64,000 bases of DNA from Geodermatophilus saharensis (lineage in GTDB: Bacteria > Actinomycetota > Actinomycetes > Mycobacteriales > Geodermatophilaceae). Where the stretch lies: the NCBI RefSeq assembly GCF_900188205.1, contig NZ_FZOH01000001.1, positions 158,359 through 222,358 on the forward strand, in the 5' to 3' direction. A program made the translations under genes and the position numbers. Shown one piece after another: positions 22,783-31,382 of the stretch (its first letter is position 1; every line of letters starts with the position of its first letter). Under the pieces are notes generated by a model. It ran no database searches and had not been told where the DNA came from. It saw nothing but the letters and a program-made list of their open reading frames with translations.

Positions 22783-24984
22783 TCAGCCTACGGAGCGACC
22801 GGTGCTGCCCCCGGGAGCGGTGCGGCCCGCACCGACCGGCGGGTCGCCCCCGTCGCCGGGCTCGTCGGCGCCGCTGCCGGTCCCCCCGGGAGCGGTGTCG
22901 GGGTAGCGCTGGGCGATCAGGGTGGCGAGCCGGCGCCGGACCACCGGTGACACCAGCCCGTCGCCGTCGGCCGGGGTGTCGGTGTCGAGCAGCTCCCCGG
23001 GGACGACGACGTAGCGGTCGGGGGCGGCGTCGGCCTGGGCGAGGAACCCCGCGCGCACCGCGTCGGCGTCGACGCCGGCCGGGCCGGCGGTGACGGCGGA
23101 GTCGACGACGACGGTGAGGTCGGGCAGCAGTCCGCGGGTGGCCCACAGCGACGTGCGGGTGATCCGGTCGGCGTCGAGGCCCTGACCGGCGCCGTGGAAG
23201 GCGATCGAGGTGTCGACGTAGTGGTTGCACACCACGACCTGGCGCCGCTGCAGGGCCGGGCGGATCACCGTGGCCACGTGCTCGGCGCGGTCGGCGGCGG
23301 CCAGCAGCGCGGCGGTGTAGGCGGCCACCGGGCGGCCCTCGTCGTCGGTGACCCCCTGCCCGGGGGTGGCCTCCGGCGCCGGCGGGAAGAGCAGCTGGCG
23401 CACCTGGCGGCCCAGCGCGGTGTCGCTGGGCTCGTGGGTGGTGACGACGGGGTGGCCGTACCCGCGCAGCACGCGGGCGAGGTCGGCGGTGTAGCGGCGG
23501 GTGAGGTCGCGGTCGGCGCCCTCCACCACGACGAACAGCCCGACGCCGCTGGAGGAGGCCGAGAGGATGTCCGAGCTGCCCCACAACAGCCGCAGCATGT
23601 CCCGCGGCCGGGTGTGCGACCGGCCGCGCGGCGCCACCTGCCGGACGGCGTAGGCGCTGACCAGCAGCGCGAGCACGCCGCCGATGAGCAGGGTCAGGCC
23701 GGGGCCGCTGAGGCTGAGCACCAGCTCGCCCACCCGCAGCTCGTGCGCGCCGAGCAGGCCGGCCAGACCGGGGCCGACGGCCACGGACAGCAGCAGCACG
23801 ATCCGCACCGAGGAGACGACGAAGGCGAACACCCGCCCCCGCAGCCGGTCCTCCACCTCGAAGCCGATGAGGGTGTACCCGATGATCCAGGAGACCCCGG
23901 CGAACAGGCCGACGAGGAAGGCCGCCGCGGTGGCCAGCACGAAGTCCTGCAGCAGCGACATCGCCAGCAGCGCGACGCCGGCCAGCCCGATCGAGCGGGC
24001 GAACAGCGCCCGCCGCGGCACCGTGGGCAGGATCCGCGGGCCGGTGAGCATGCCCAGCGCCAGGCCGGTGAACACGGTGCCGAACACCACGCCGTAGCCG
24101 GCCGCACCGGCGTCGAGCGTGGCGATGTAGAGCTGGGCGACGCCGATGATCAGGCCGCCGGCGCCGAACGCGCCGATGACGCCGACGTAGAGGGCGCGCA
24201 TGAGGGGCTGGCCGCGCAGGAACGAGACCCCCTCGACGACGAGGGAGAACACGTTCGCCGGCGCCGTGCGGTCGGTGGCCGTGGGCGGGATGAGCCGGCG
24301 GGACAGGAAGACCGTGCACGCCGAGATCGCGAAGCTCACGGAGTTGAACACCAGGGCGATGACGATCGCGGTGCGCGCGTCGCTGCCCTCCTCGCTGCCG
24401 GGGAACACCCGCGCCACGGTGGACAGCAGCGCGAACAGCAGCGAGGCCACCGGGACGGCGCCGTAGACGCTGAACAGCGAGATCTGGTTGGCCACCGCGA
24501 GCCGCTCCCGCGGCACGATCGCCACCCAGATCGCCTGCTTGGCGGGGTTGGTGAACAGCCCGACGGCCTCGACGAGGAACTGGGCGACGTAGAGCCAGGT
24601 CAGCTCGTAGCTGACCGCGATCGACAGGTACAGGCCGCAGGCCAGCAGCTCACCGACGACGACGGTGGTGCGCCGGTCGAGCCGGTCGGCCAGCGCACCG
24701 GCCAGCGGGCCGAGCAGCAGGTCGGGCAGCAGCCGGGTGAGGATCACGCCGGAGATCGCCACGCCCTGCACCGCGGTGGACTGGTCGCGGGTGAGCTGCT
24801 GCGCCATCGCGGTGGTGGCGAGCAGGCCCAGCCAGTCGCCGAGGCTGGACACGGTGATCGACGCCCACAGCCGGCGGAACACCGGGATCCGCACCAGTGC
24901 GAGCAGCGCGTTGTCGGCGCGGTGCCCGCTCGGTGACGACCCCGACCGGGTCGTGCCCGGGTGCGCCGCCTGTCCGTCGCTCAC
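22783..24984 (-). CDS. MFS transporter fused to inactive-looking dTMP kinase domain
   Basis: This 733-residue protein has an MFS domain (residues about 25-455; GDWLGLLATTAMAQQL, RLDRRTTVVVGELL) followed by a thymidylate-kinase-like domain (about 478-700). Similar fusions are annotated in other actinomycetes. In the kinase part the fold landmarks survive: GLFVVVEGADRDLTRRY, VVTTHEPSDTALGRQVRQLL, NHYVDTSIAFHGAGQGLD and LPDLTVVVD. But the P-loop that should read G-x-D-G-x-G-K-S-T is GADRDLTRR, and the catalytic D-R-Y is N-H-Y. No Gly-Lys-Ser/Thr remains, so ATP-dependent dTMP phosphorylation is unlikely. I infer a pseudo-kinase sensor or scaffold. A separate functional tmk should exist elsewhere. 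It starts at GTG 24984. Confidence 0.85.
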   Translation of the reverse strand: MSDGQAAHPGTTRSGSSPSGHRADNALLALVRIPVFRRLWASITVSSLGDWLGLLATTAMAQQLTRDQSTAVQGVAISGVILTRLLPDLLLGPLAGALADRLDRRTTVVVGELLACGLYLSIAVSYELTWLYVAQFLVEAVGLFTNPAKQAIWVAIVPRERLAVANQISLFSVYGAVPVASLLFALLSTVARVFPGSEEGSDARTAIVIALVFNSVSFAISACTVFLSRRLIPPTATDRTAPANVFSLVVEGVSFLRGQPLMRALYVGVIGAFGAGGLIIGVAQLYIATLDAGAAGYGVVFGTVFTGLALGMLTGPRILPTVPRRALFARSIGLAGVALLAMSLLQDFVLATAAAFLVGLFAGVSWIIGYTLIGFEVEDRLRGRVFAFVVSSVRIVLLLSVAVGPGLAGLLGAHELRVGELVLSLSGPGLTLLIGGVLALLVSAYAVRQVAPRGRSHTRPRDMLRLLWGSSDILSASSSGVGLFVVVEGADRDLTRRYTADLARVLRGYGHPVVTTHEPSDTALGRQVRQLLFPPAPEATPGQGVTDDEGRPVAAYTAALLAAADRAEHVATVIRPALQRRQVVVCNHYVDTSIAFHGAGQGLDADRITRTSLWATRGLLPDLTVVVDSAVTAGPAGVDADAVRAGFLAQADAAPDRYVVVPGELLDTDTPADGDGLVSPVVRRRLATLIAQRYPDTAPGGTGSGADEPGDGGDPPVGAGRTAPGGSTGRSVG

Positions 24985-25077
24985 TGTCCTCGCCGTCCGG
25001 TCGTCGCGGTCGTCCTGGGAAGGGTAGTGGCGCCGGGGGACGTCCGGGGACCGCCGCACCCGGACGGAGGAGGACGG

Positions 25078-25884
25078 TCAGGAGCCGGGCGGGCGCCGCC
25101 GCAGCGTCAGGGGCACCGGTGCCGGGCTGGCCGGGTGCGGCGCGACGAGACCCAGGTCCAGCCGCGCCTCGGTCAGCCGGCGCAGCTCGGCGTAGGCGGC
25201 CGGCCCGACCAGCGCGGTCAGCTCCGCGGCGTAGGTCACCACCAGCGGCTCGGGGGAGACGTGGGCGGCGGGGGAGCCGGTGCACCACCAGTGCAGGTCG
25301 GCGCCGCCGGGCCCCCAGCCGCGGCGGTCGAACTCGCCGATCGTGCTCACCAGCACGGTGGTGCCGTCGGGCCGCTCGACCTCCTCCTGCTCGCGGCGCA
25401 CCGGCAGCTGCCAGCACACGTCGGGCTTGGTGTAGAGCGGGTGCAGCTCCTCGCGCAGCGCCATCCGGTGCAGCGCACAGCCGGTCCCGCCCGGGAAGCC
25501 GGGCCGGTTGAGGAACACGCAGGCGCCGTCGACCAGCCGGGTGCGCAGCGAGCGGACGCCGCCCTCGTCGTCGGCGGCGTCCTCCTCGGTCCAGGCGCCG
25601 CGCCCGAGCGGCGCCAGCTGCCAGTCCTCGTCGGTGAGGTCGGCGACGGCGGCGGTCACCCGGGCGAGGTCGTCCTCGTCGCTGAAGAACGCGCCGTGGC
25701 TGCAGCAGCCGTCGTCGGCGCGGCCGGGGACGACGCCCGCGCAGCCGCGGCCGAACACGCAGGTCCAGGCCGAGGACAGCCAGGTGAGGTCGGCGCGCAC
25801 CCGGTGCCGCGGGTCGGCCGGGTCGGGGAACTCCACCCACTCGCGGGCGAAGTCCGGGTCGACCTCCGGCGGTACGTCCTCCAC
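25078..25884 (-). CDS. Cysteine-rich conserved protein (Rv0495c-like)
   Basis: This 268-residue protein is the counterpart of Rv0495c, next to ppx as in M. tuberculosis. Cysteines lie in [44 protein letters not shown] and [10 protein letters not shown]. The order C-(5)-C, CC-x-H-G and later Cys-His pairs suggests a metal or iron-sulfur site, similar in style to YkgJ-like zinc/iron-chelating proteins. The biochemical role is unknown. It starts at GTG 25884 and is divergent from ppx across 163 bases, in which I see no clear promoter beyond GC-rich sequence. Confidence 0.75.
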   Translation of the reverse strand: MEDVPPEVDPDFAREWVEFPDPADPRHRVRADLTWLSSAWTCVFGRGCAGVVPGRADDGCCSHGAFFSDEDDLARVTAAVADLTDEDWQLAPLGRGAWTEEDAADDEGGVRSLRTRLVDGACVFLNRPGFPGGTGCALHRMALREELHPLYTKPDVCWQLPVRREQEEVERPDGTTVLVSTIGEFDRRGWGPGGADLHWWCTGSPAAHVSPEPLVVTYAAELTALVGPAAYAELRRLTEARLDLGLVAPHPASPAPVPLTLRRRPPGS

Positions 25885-26047
25885 GGCGCCAGGCTAGGTC
25901 GGGGGTGGGGCGACGGTGTGCGGGCCGGCCGGCGCACCGTGTGCACGCGACGCGGTGCCGGCGCCCGGCGGACCGCGACGGGTGCCCACACCGCGCCGGT
26001 CGTCGACCGCGTCGGCCGACCGCCGGGCCGCCCGGCAGACTGGGCGC

Positions 26048-26992
26048 ATGCGGCTCGGGGTGCTGGACGTCGGCTCCAACACGGTCCACCTGCTCGTGGT
26101 CGACGCCCACCGTGGCGGTCACCCCACCCCCACCTACGACGACCGCGCGGTGCTGCGGCTGGCCGAGCACGTCGGCCGCGACGACGTGCTGTTCAAGGCG
26201 GGGGAGAAGGCGCTGGTCAGCGCCGTGCGCAAGGCGTGCAAGCGGGCCGAGGAGCAGCGCTGCGACGAGGTGCTGGCGCTGGTCACCTCCGCCATCCGCG
26301 AGGCGGTCAACGGCATGGAGGTGCTCGACCGGGTGCGCCGGCAGACCGGCGTGGACCTGCAGGTCACCACCGGGGAGGAGGAGGCGCGGCTGACCTTCCT
26401 CGCCGTCCGCCGCTGGTACGGCTGGAGCGCCGGGCGCCTGCTGGTCCTCGACATCGGCGGCGGCTCGCTCGAGCTGGCCAGCGGCGTGGACGAGGACCCC
26501 GAGGTCGCCCTGTCGGTGCCGCTGGGGGCCGGCCGGATGACCCGCCGCTTCCTGCCCGAGGCCGCGACCGGGGGCCGCCCCGACCTCGCCGCGCTCACCG
26601 CGCTGCGCGAGCACGCCGTCGACGTGCTCAGGCCGGCGGCGAAGAAGCTCCGCGCCGACGGCCCACCGGACCTCGTCGCGGCCACCAGCAAGACCTTCCG
26701 CACGCTGGCCCGGCTCACCGGCGCCGCGCCCTACTCCGCGGGCCTGCGGGTGCCGCGCGAGCTCAGCGCCGACGGGCTCGACCAGCTCATCGGCTTCGTG
26801 TCCCGCATCGAGTCCCGGGCGCTGGCCGAGCTGCGCGGCGTGTCGCCCGACCGCGCCCACCAGGTGCCCGCCGGCGCCGTGGTGGCGCAGGCCGCCATGC
26901 AGGCTCTGGATCTACCCTCCGTCCGGATCTGCCCGTGGGCCCTGCGGGAGGGCGTCATCCTCCGCCGGCTCGACACCTTGGGAGGCGCGTGA
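26048..26992 (+). CDS. ppx: Exopolyphosphatase / pppGpp phosphatase family (Ppx1-like)
   Basis: This 314-residue protein is of the Ppx/GppA sugar-kinase/Hsp70 fold and would hydrolyse terminal phosphate from polyphosphate or act on guanosine pentaphosphate. Phosphate 1 motif is GVLDVGSNTVHLLVVD. The middle has VTSAIREAVNG. The phosphate 2 motif is LVLDIGGGSLELASG with TGEEEARLTF before it. It is short like Rv0496, lacking the C-terminal HD domain of E. coli Ppx. The ATG at 26048 is in register with the start of Rv0496-type proteins. It overlaps the next gene by one base (TGATG). Confidence 0.92.
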   Translation: MRLGVLDVGSNTVHLLVVDAHRGGHPTPTYDDRAVLRLAEHVGRDDVLFKAGEKALVSAVRKACKRAEEQRCDEVLALVTSAIREAVNGMEVLDRVRRQTGVDLQVTTGEEEARLTFLAVRRWYGWSAGRLLVLDIGGGSLELASGVDEDPEVALSVPLGAGRMTRRFLPEAATGGRPDLAALTALREHAVDVLRPAAKKLRADGPPDLVAATSKTFRTLARLTGAAPYSAGLRVPRELSADGLDQLIGFVSRIESRALAELRGVSPDRAHQVPAGAVVAQAAMQALDLPSVRICPWALREGVILRRLDTLGGA

Positions 26993-27783
26993 TGGCACTG
27001 CCCCGCCGGGAGCCCGGTGCCGGGCCCGGGCCGGAGACCGGCGGGCGGCCGCTGGCCGACATCCTCCGCGAGGCCGGCATCGAGGCACCGCGCAGCGCCC
27101 GGCGGCGCAGGGGTGACACCGGCGACCTCCCGATCAAGCAGCGCCAGCGCGACCCCGACACCGACGCCGACCGGCCCAACCCGGGACGGCGCGCCAGCGA
27201 CACCGGCCGGGTGTCGGACACCGGGCGGGTCTCCGACACCGGCCGCGTCGGGCGCGAGACCTCCCGCCCCGCCCGCGAGACCGGCCGGGACACCGGCCGT
27301 GACACCGGCCGTGACACCGGGCGCGTGCCGCCGTCCCCGGCCGACCGCGGACCGCAGGGGCCCTCGACGGCGGCCATCCCGGGGATCCGCCCCTCGCGCA
27401 AGCCCGGCGTCCCCGGCGCCGACGAGCCCGCCCCCGCCACCGGGCCCATCCCGGTCACCCGCGCCCGCGAGACCCGGGTCCTCGACGAGCCCCTCGGTGC
27501 CCGCGAGGGCGCGCTGGCGTGGCTGCGCTTCGCCGGGGAGCTCGTGCTCGCCCTCGCCGCCGGCGTCGGCATCTACTTCCTGTCCACCGTGGTGTGGGAG
27601 CAGCTGCCGCAGCTCGCGGTGGTCCTCGCCCCGCTGGCCGTCGCCGGCCTGGTCGCCGGCGTCGGCGCGTGGCGACGCCGCACCGGCCACGAGTCGCCCG
27701 GCCCGCGGCTGGTCGCGGTGCTGGTGTTCGCCGGGACGCTGCTCACCATCGCCCCGGCCGCGGGGCTGCTCGCCGCCACCTGA
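26992..27783 (+). CDS. Membrane protein with DTGR-repeat linker (Rv0497-like)
   Basis: This 263-residue protein has a cytosolic part of about 170 residues and two C-terminal helices: residues about 186-203 (LVLALAAGVGIYFLST) and 210-225 (AVVLAPLAVAGLVAG), plus a third near the end (LVAVLVFAGTLLTIAPAAG). The linker repeats DTGR or ETGR at least eight times (SDTGRVSDTGRVSDTGRVG, RETGRDTGRDTGRDTGR), encoded by 12- to 15-base tandem units near 27195-27325. It follows ppx as Rv0497 does. The N-terminus has LADILREAGIEAP. The function is unknown. Confidence 0.75.
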   Translation: MALPRREPGAGPGPETGGRPLADILREAGIEAPRSARRRRGDTGDLPIKQRQRDPDTDADRPNPGRRASDTGRVSDTGRVSDTGRVGRETSRPARETGRDTGRDTGRDTGRVPPSPADRGPQGPSTAAIPGIRPSRKPGVPGADEPAPATGPIPVTRARETRVLDEPLGAREGALAWLRFAGELVLALAAGVGIYFLSTVVWEQLPQLAVVLAPLAVAGLVAGVGAWRRRTGHESPGPRLVAVLVFAGTLLTIAPAAGLLAAT

Positions 27784-27795
27784 GGCGGCCCGGGC

Positions 27796-28368
27796 TCACT
27801 CGTCGTCGTCGGCGGCGTCGTCCTCGGCGGCCCGGGCGAAGAGCTCGACGAGCGCGGCGCAGAACGCGTCGAGGTCGTCGGGGTCGCGACTGGTGACCAG
27901 GTTGCCGTCGACGACGACCTCCTCGTCCACCCACCGCGCCCCGGCGTTGCGCAGGTCGGTCTGCAGCGAGGGCCAGGAGGTCATCCGGCGTCCCCGCACC
28001 ACGTCGGCCTCCACGAGCACCCACGGCGCGTGGCAGATCGCCGCCACCGGCTTGCCCGCCTCGAAGAACGCCGCCACGAAGGCCACGGCGTCGGCGTCGG
28101 CCCGGACGAAGTCGCCGTTGATCACGCCCCCGGGCAGGACCAGCGCGGCGTAGTCGTCGGGGTCGGCGGCGCCGACCGTCGTGTCGACCTTCTTGCGGTC
28201 GCCCGCGTCGATGTGCTGGTAGGCGGTGATCGTGCCGCCCTCCAGCGACACCAGCTCGGGCTCGGCACCGGCCTCCTCCAGCGCCTGCCACGGCCGCTCG
28301 AGCTCCACCTGCTCGACGCCGTCGGTCGCGAGCACGGCCACCTTCATCCCGTCCAGTTCTCCTGCCAT
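27796..28368 (-). CDS. DJ-1/PfpI-family protein
   Basis: This 190-residue protein belongs to the DJ-1/PfpI superfamily (YhbO/PfpI type). KVAVLATDGVEQVEL begins the Rossmann-like fold, ALVLPGGVINGDFVR follows, and the nucleophile elbow AAICHAPWVLVEA carries Cys112 followed by His113. Members act as glyoxalase-like or protein-deglycase enzymes or general stress proteins. The C-terminus is an Asp-rich tail (EDDAADDDE). The ATG is at 28368. It is convergent with the Rv0497-like gene 12 bases away and divergent from proC. Confidence 0.88.
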   Translation of the reverse strand: MAGELDGMKVAVLATDGVEQVELERPWQALEEAGAEPELVSLEGGTITAYQHIDAGDRKKVDTTVGAADPDDYAALVLPGGVINGDFVRADADAVAFVAAFFEAGKPVAAICHAPWVLVEADVVRGRRMTSWPSLQTDLRNAGARWVDEEVVVDGNLVTSRDPDDLDAFCAALVELFARAAEDDAADDDE

Positions 28369-28454
28369 GCGGGCGCGGCTACCCGTGCCCCCGGGACAGC
28401 ACACGCGGGCGCACTACGGTCCGGACCGGGTACCTCGACAGGCGGGAGCGGGCG

Positions 28455-29273
28455 ATGGACGGGCGACGGGGTCTGGCGGTCCTCGGCGGCGGCAAGATGG
28501 GCGAGGCGCTGCTGGCCGGGCTGGTGCGGCGGTCGGGTCCCGACGGCGTCGTCGTCTCCGAGCGGCACCCGGAGCGGGGCGCCGAGCTCGCCGCGCGCTA
28601 CGGCGTCGACGTCGTCGACGTCACGGAGGCCGCCGCGCGGGCGCGGGTGCTGCTGCTCGCGGTCAAGCCGCAGGACCTGCCGGGGCTGCTGCAGCAGCTC
28701 GCGCCGTCGGTCGACCCCGGGCACCTGGTGGTGAGCATCGCCGCCGGGTTCCCCACGGCCGCGATCGAGGCGGCGCTGCCGCCGGGGGTGCCGGTGGTCC
28801 GGGTCATGCCCAACACCCCGGCGCTGGTCGACCAGGGGATGAGCGTGCTGTCGGCCGGGGCGTCGGCCGGCGACGCCGAGCTCGACGAGGCAGAGGCGCT
28901 GCTGTCGACGGTGGGCCGGGTGGCGCGGGTGCCGGAGTACCAGCAGGACGCGGTGACGGCGCTGTCGGGCAGCGGCCCGGCCTACTTCTTCTACCTGGTG
29001 GAGGCGATGGTCGACGCCGGCGTCCTGCTGGGCCTGCCGCGGGCGCTGACCAGCGAGCTGGTCGTGCAGACGGCGCTGGGGGCGGCGGTGATGCTGCGCG
29101 AGTCCGGGGAGCACCCCGCCCAGTTGCGCGACGCCGTCAGCAGCCCCGGCGGGACGACGATCGCCGGCATCCGGGAGCTGGAGCGCCACTCGGTCCGCTC
29201 GGCGCTGATCGCGGCCATCGAGGCGGCCGCGCAGCGGTCGGTCGAGCTCGGCCGGTCCGACGGGAGCCGGTGA
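28455..29273 (+). CDS. proC: Pyrroline-5-carboxylate reductase
   Basis: ProC reduces 1-pyrroline-5-carboxylate to proline with NADPH. The 272-residue protein starts with the dinucleotide-binding LAVLGGGKMGEALLAGLVRR, then LLLAVKPQDLPGLLQQLAP, and VRVMPNTPALVDQGMSVLS. The substrate-binding signature is VTALSGSGPAYFFYLVEAMV and the C-terminal SSPGGTTIAGIRELERH is fully present. The ATG at 28455 has GGGAG upstream. A hairpin follows its stop. It occupies the Rv0500 position, before the small HTH and bS22 genes. Confidence 0.96.
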   Translation: MDGRRGLAVLGGGKMGEALLAGLVRRSGPDGVVVSERHPERGAELAARYGVDVVDVTEAAARARVLLLAVKPQDLPGLLQQLAPSVDPGHLVVSIAAGFPTAAIEAALPPGVPVVRVMPNTPALVDQGMSVLSAGASAGDAELDEAEALLSTVGRVARVPEYQQDAVTALSGSGPAYFFYLVEAMVDAGVLLGLPRALTSELVVQTALGAAVMLRESGEHPAQLRDAVSSPGGTTIAGIRELERHSVRSALIAAIEAAAQRSVELGRSDGSR

Positions 29274-29277
29274 ACCT

Positions 29278-29300
29278 ACCGCCGCTCACCCCACGGCGGT
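29278..29300 (+). terminator. Hairpin after proC
   Basis: ACCGCCG (29278-29284) pairs with CGGCGGT (29294-29300) over a nine-base loop, four bases after the proC stop. Confidence 0.5.
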
Positions 29301-29443
29301 CGGACGCTGCGTAGTCGTGTCGACACATCTCCTCGTCGACGCGCCGATACGGCTGTGAAGCGAGTTGCACACGTGTAGTTATGACGAGGACGGACCGTTC
29401 CGCCTGTCCGTTTCTTCCATCGCTTCCGTCACGCGGGTCCCCC

Positions 29444-29449
29444 TACTCT
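29444..29449 (+). promoter_or_regulatory. Candidate -10 box for HTH gene
   Basis: TACTCT lies 75 bases before the ATG of the HTH gene. The 29301-29524 gap also contains a lower-GC stretch around 29361-29385 (TTGCACACGTGTAGTTATG) of unknown role. No matching -35 is obvious. Confidence 0.3.
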
Positions 29450-29524
29450 CTGTGTCAGCACGTGTGAGTCCCGTAGTCGGTGGGGAAGCCGACGCTCGAC
29501 TCGTGCTAGGTCCGGAGACTTGAG

Positions 29525-29866
29525 ATGACCATGCCCCAGCGCAGCACCGCCGCCTACGTCCGCCCGGCCGTCCCCGGCCCGCGCCCGATGGCCCGCCCGA
29601 TCCCGGCCGCCGCCGTCGCCCGCCCCGTGGGCCCGCAGCACCCGGCCGCCGTGCCGGTCGGCCGCCCGGTCGTCCCGCAGCCGCGCGCCGCGGTCACCTT
29701 CCTGACCGTCGCCGAGGTCGCCAGCATGATGCGCGTCTCCAAGATGACCGTGTACCGCCTCGTCCACGCCGGCGAGCTCTCCGCCGTCCGCGTCGGCCGC
29801 TCCTTCCGCGTGCCCGAGCGTGCCGTGCAGGACTACCTGCGCGACGCCTACACCGACATCGCCTGA
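29525..29866 (+). CDS. Excisionase/BldC-type HTH protein (Rv0500A-like)
   Basis: This 113-residue protein has a MerR-like excisionase HTH at residues 57-110: FLTVAEVASMMRVSKMTVYR then LVHAGELSAVRVGRSFRVPE and AVQDYLRDAY. The first 55 residues are a Pro/Ala/Arg-rich extension (RPAVPGPRPMARPIPAAAVA), longer than in mycobacterial homologues and probably flexible. Such one-domain proteins bind direct repeats, as BldC does in Streptomyces. The order proC, HTH, bS22, epimerase matches Rv0500-Rv0501. The ATG has GGAGA seven bases upstream. A hairpin repeat begins at its stop. Confidence 0.88.
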   Translation: MTMPQRSTAAYVRPAVPGPRPMARPIPAAAVARPVGPQHPAAVPVGRPVVPQPRAAVTFLTVAEVASMMRVSKMTVYRLVHAGELSAVRVGRSFRVPERAVQDYLRDAYTDIA

Positions 29867-29944
29867 TGAAGGACCCCTCTGCCCCCCACCGCTCGCACGC
29901 TCGCGTCGGGACCCTGCAGAGGGGCCGTTCCACCGCGTCACCAC
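29866..29944 (+). repeat. Dispersed hairpin repeat, copy D
   Basis: ATGAAGGACC starts within the HTH gene stop codon. The outer stem CCCCTCTGC/GCAGAGGGG pairs fully; the inner stem is CCCACCGC/GCGTCGGG with two mismatches; the loop is TCGCACGCTC; the tail is GGCCGTTCCACCGCGTCACCA. Confidence 0.8.
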
Positions 29945-30154
29945 GCGCCTCCACCCGCTCCGCCGGAGTGGATCCGTCCGGCCCGTTCCCGCGGCAGCGT
30001 CGCCGCGGGGGCGCCGGGTAGGCTCGGGGCCGAGCGACATCCCCGGCCCCGCCGGAGCCGTCGCACACGAGCTGATCCACACTCGCGTGGCGTCCGGTTC
30101 CGACCCCTGCGGTCACCGGCCGACGCCCCGCGGACACGACGTCGGGAGCAGGAC

Positions 30155-30253
30155 ATGGGTTCGGTCATCAAGAAGCGCCGCAAGCGGATGGCGAAGAAGA
30201 AGCACCGCAAGCTGCTGAAGAAGACCCGCGTGCAGCGTCGCAACAAGAAGTGA
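30155..30253 (+). CDS. bS22/AURKAIP1-COX24-type ribosomal protein
   Basis: This 32-residue protein is rich in Lys and Arg: it opens MGSVIKKRRKRMAKKKHRKL and ends RVQRRNKK. It matches the tiny AURKAIP1/COX24-domain protein that is a small-subunit ribosomal protein in mycobacteria (bS22, Rv0500B). It is too short for most gene callers. GGAG lies nine bases before the ATG. It stands between the HTH gene and the epimerase gene as in mycobacteria. The 130 bases upstream, with TAGGCT near 30019, may form its leader. Confidence 0.92.
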   Translation: MGSVIKKRRKRMAKKKHRKLLKKTRVQRRNKK

Positions 30254-30263
30254 GCTGAGGCTC

Positions 30264-31382
30264 GTGCCGCCCGCGGTCGTCCTGGTCACCGGTGTCAGCC
30301 GGTGGCTCGGTGGTGCGCTGGCGGCCGAGCTCGCTCGCGACCCGGCCGTCGACCGGGTCATCGGGGTCGACACCGTCCCCCCGTCCGCGGAGTCGCTGCG
30401 CCGCCTCGGCCGCACCGAGTTCGTGCGGGCCGACATCCGCAACCCGCTGATCGGCAAGGTCATCAGCACCGCGGCCGTCGACACGGTCGTGCACATGAAC
30501 ATCAGCTCCACCCCCGCCGGGTCCGGCGGGCGGGGGCCGATGAAGGAGCTCAACGTCATCGGGACGATGCAGCTCCTCGCCGCCTGCCAGCGCGCGCCGT
30601 CGGTGCGCCGGCTCGTGCTCAAGTCGACCAGCGCCGTCTACGGCGCCTCGCCGCGCGACCCGGCCGTGTTCACCGAGGCCATGCAGGCCCACCGGGTGCC
30701 CTCGGGCGGCTTCGCCAAGGACAGCCTCGACATCGAGGGCTACGTCCGGTCCTTCTCGCGCCGCCGGCCCGACGTCGGGGTCGCCGTCCTGCGGTTCACC
30801 AACTTCATCGGCCCGGGCATCGACTCGGTGATGACCGGGTTCCTGCGCATGCCGGTGGTCCCCACCGCGCTCGGCTACGACGCCCGCGTCCAGCTGCTGC
30901 ACGAGGACGACGCCCTGGGCGTGCTGACCCGCGCCACCACCGGCGACTTCGCCGGCACGGTCAACGTCGGGGGAGAGGGCACCTTGCTGCTGTCGCAGGT
31001 CATCCGCCGGCTGGGGCGGCTGCAGCTGCCGGTGCCCTCACCGGCGCTGGGGTCGCTGGGCCGGCTCACCCGGCGCTTCGGCGGCGTCGACTACTCACCG
31101 GAACAGATGCGCTTCCTCAACTTCGGCCGCGTCGTCGACACGACGGTGCTGCGCACCGAGTTCGGCTACACGCCCCGCTACACCACCGCCGAGGCCCTGG
31201 CCGACTTCGCGCGCACCGTCCCCCCGGTGGTGCCGCCGGGTCTGGTCGCCGACGCCACCGCGCGGGCCCAGCAGGTCGTCTCCCGGGCCGGCTCGGTCGC
31301 CTCCTCGGTGGGCACGACCGTGCACGGCCGGCTGCGCCCGGCGCCGGCCCCGCCGGGGCTGCGGGCGGTGCGCGATGCCTGA
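30264..31382 (+). CDS. NAD-dependent epimerase/dehydratase (Rv0501-like)
   Basis: This 372-residue extended-SDR protein starts with VVLVTGVSRWLGGALAAELA, a modified GxxxxxG nucleotide site. TAAVDTVVHMNISSTPAGS and VLKSTSAVYGASPRDPAVF follow. The region where Y-x-x-x-K is expected reads SGGFAKDSLDIEGYV, so the catalytic tyrosine appears replaced by Phe. The sugar substrate is not known; GalE2 is the label used in mycobacteria, and activity is in doubt. The last 60 residues form a polar tail (RAQQVVSRAGSVASSVGTTV). It overlaps the acyltransferase gene by eight bases. Confidence 0.8.
   Translation: MPPAVVLVTGVSRWLGGALAAELARDPAVDRVIGVDTVPPSAESLRRLGRTEFVRADIRNPLIGKVISTAAVDTVVHMNISSTPAGSGGRGPMKELNVIGTMQLLAACQRAPSVRRLVLKSTSAVYGASPRDPAVFTEAMQAHRVPSGGFAKDSLDIEGYVRSFSRRRPDVGVAVLRFTNFIGPGIDSVMTGFLRMPVVPTALGYDARVQLLHEDDALGVLTRATTGDFAGTVNVGGEGTLLLSQVIRRLGRLQLPVPSPALGSLGRLTRRFGGVDYSPEQMRFLNFGRVVDTTVLRTEFGYTPRYTTAEALADFARTVPPVVPPGLVADATARAQQVVSRAGSVASSVGTTVHGRLRPAPAPPGLRAVRDA

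Noticed and set aside
27195..27325. Tandem DTGR-coding DNA considered as a non-coding repeat array
   Set aside because: Units preserve the reading frame and amino-acid pattern of a real gene, so it is a coding repeat.
24961..27783. A 940-codon open frame on the plus strand
   Set aside because: It runs antisense through the Rv0495c-like gene and out of frame through ppx; only the end from 26992 is the real Rv0497-like gene.
29361..29385. TTGCAC and the following A/T-rich bases considered as the promoter of the HTH gene
   Set aside because: No -10 at proper spacing follows; TACTCT at 29444 is the better candidate.
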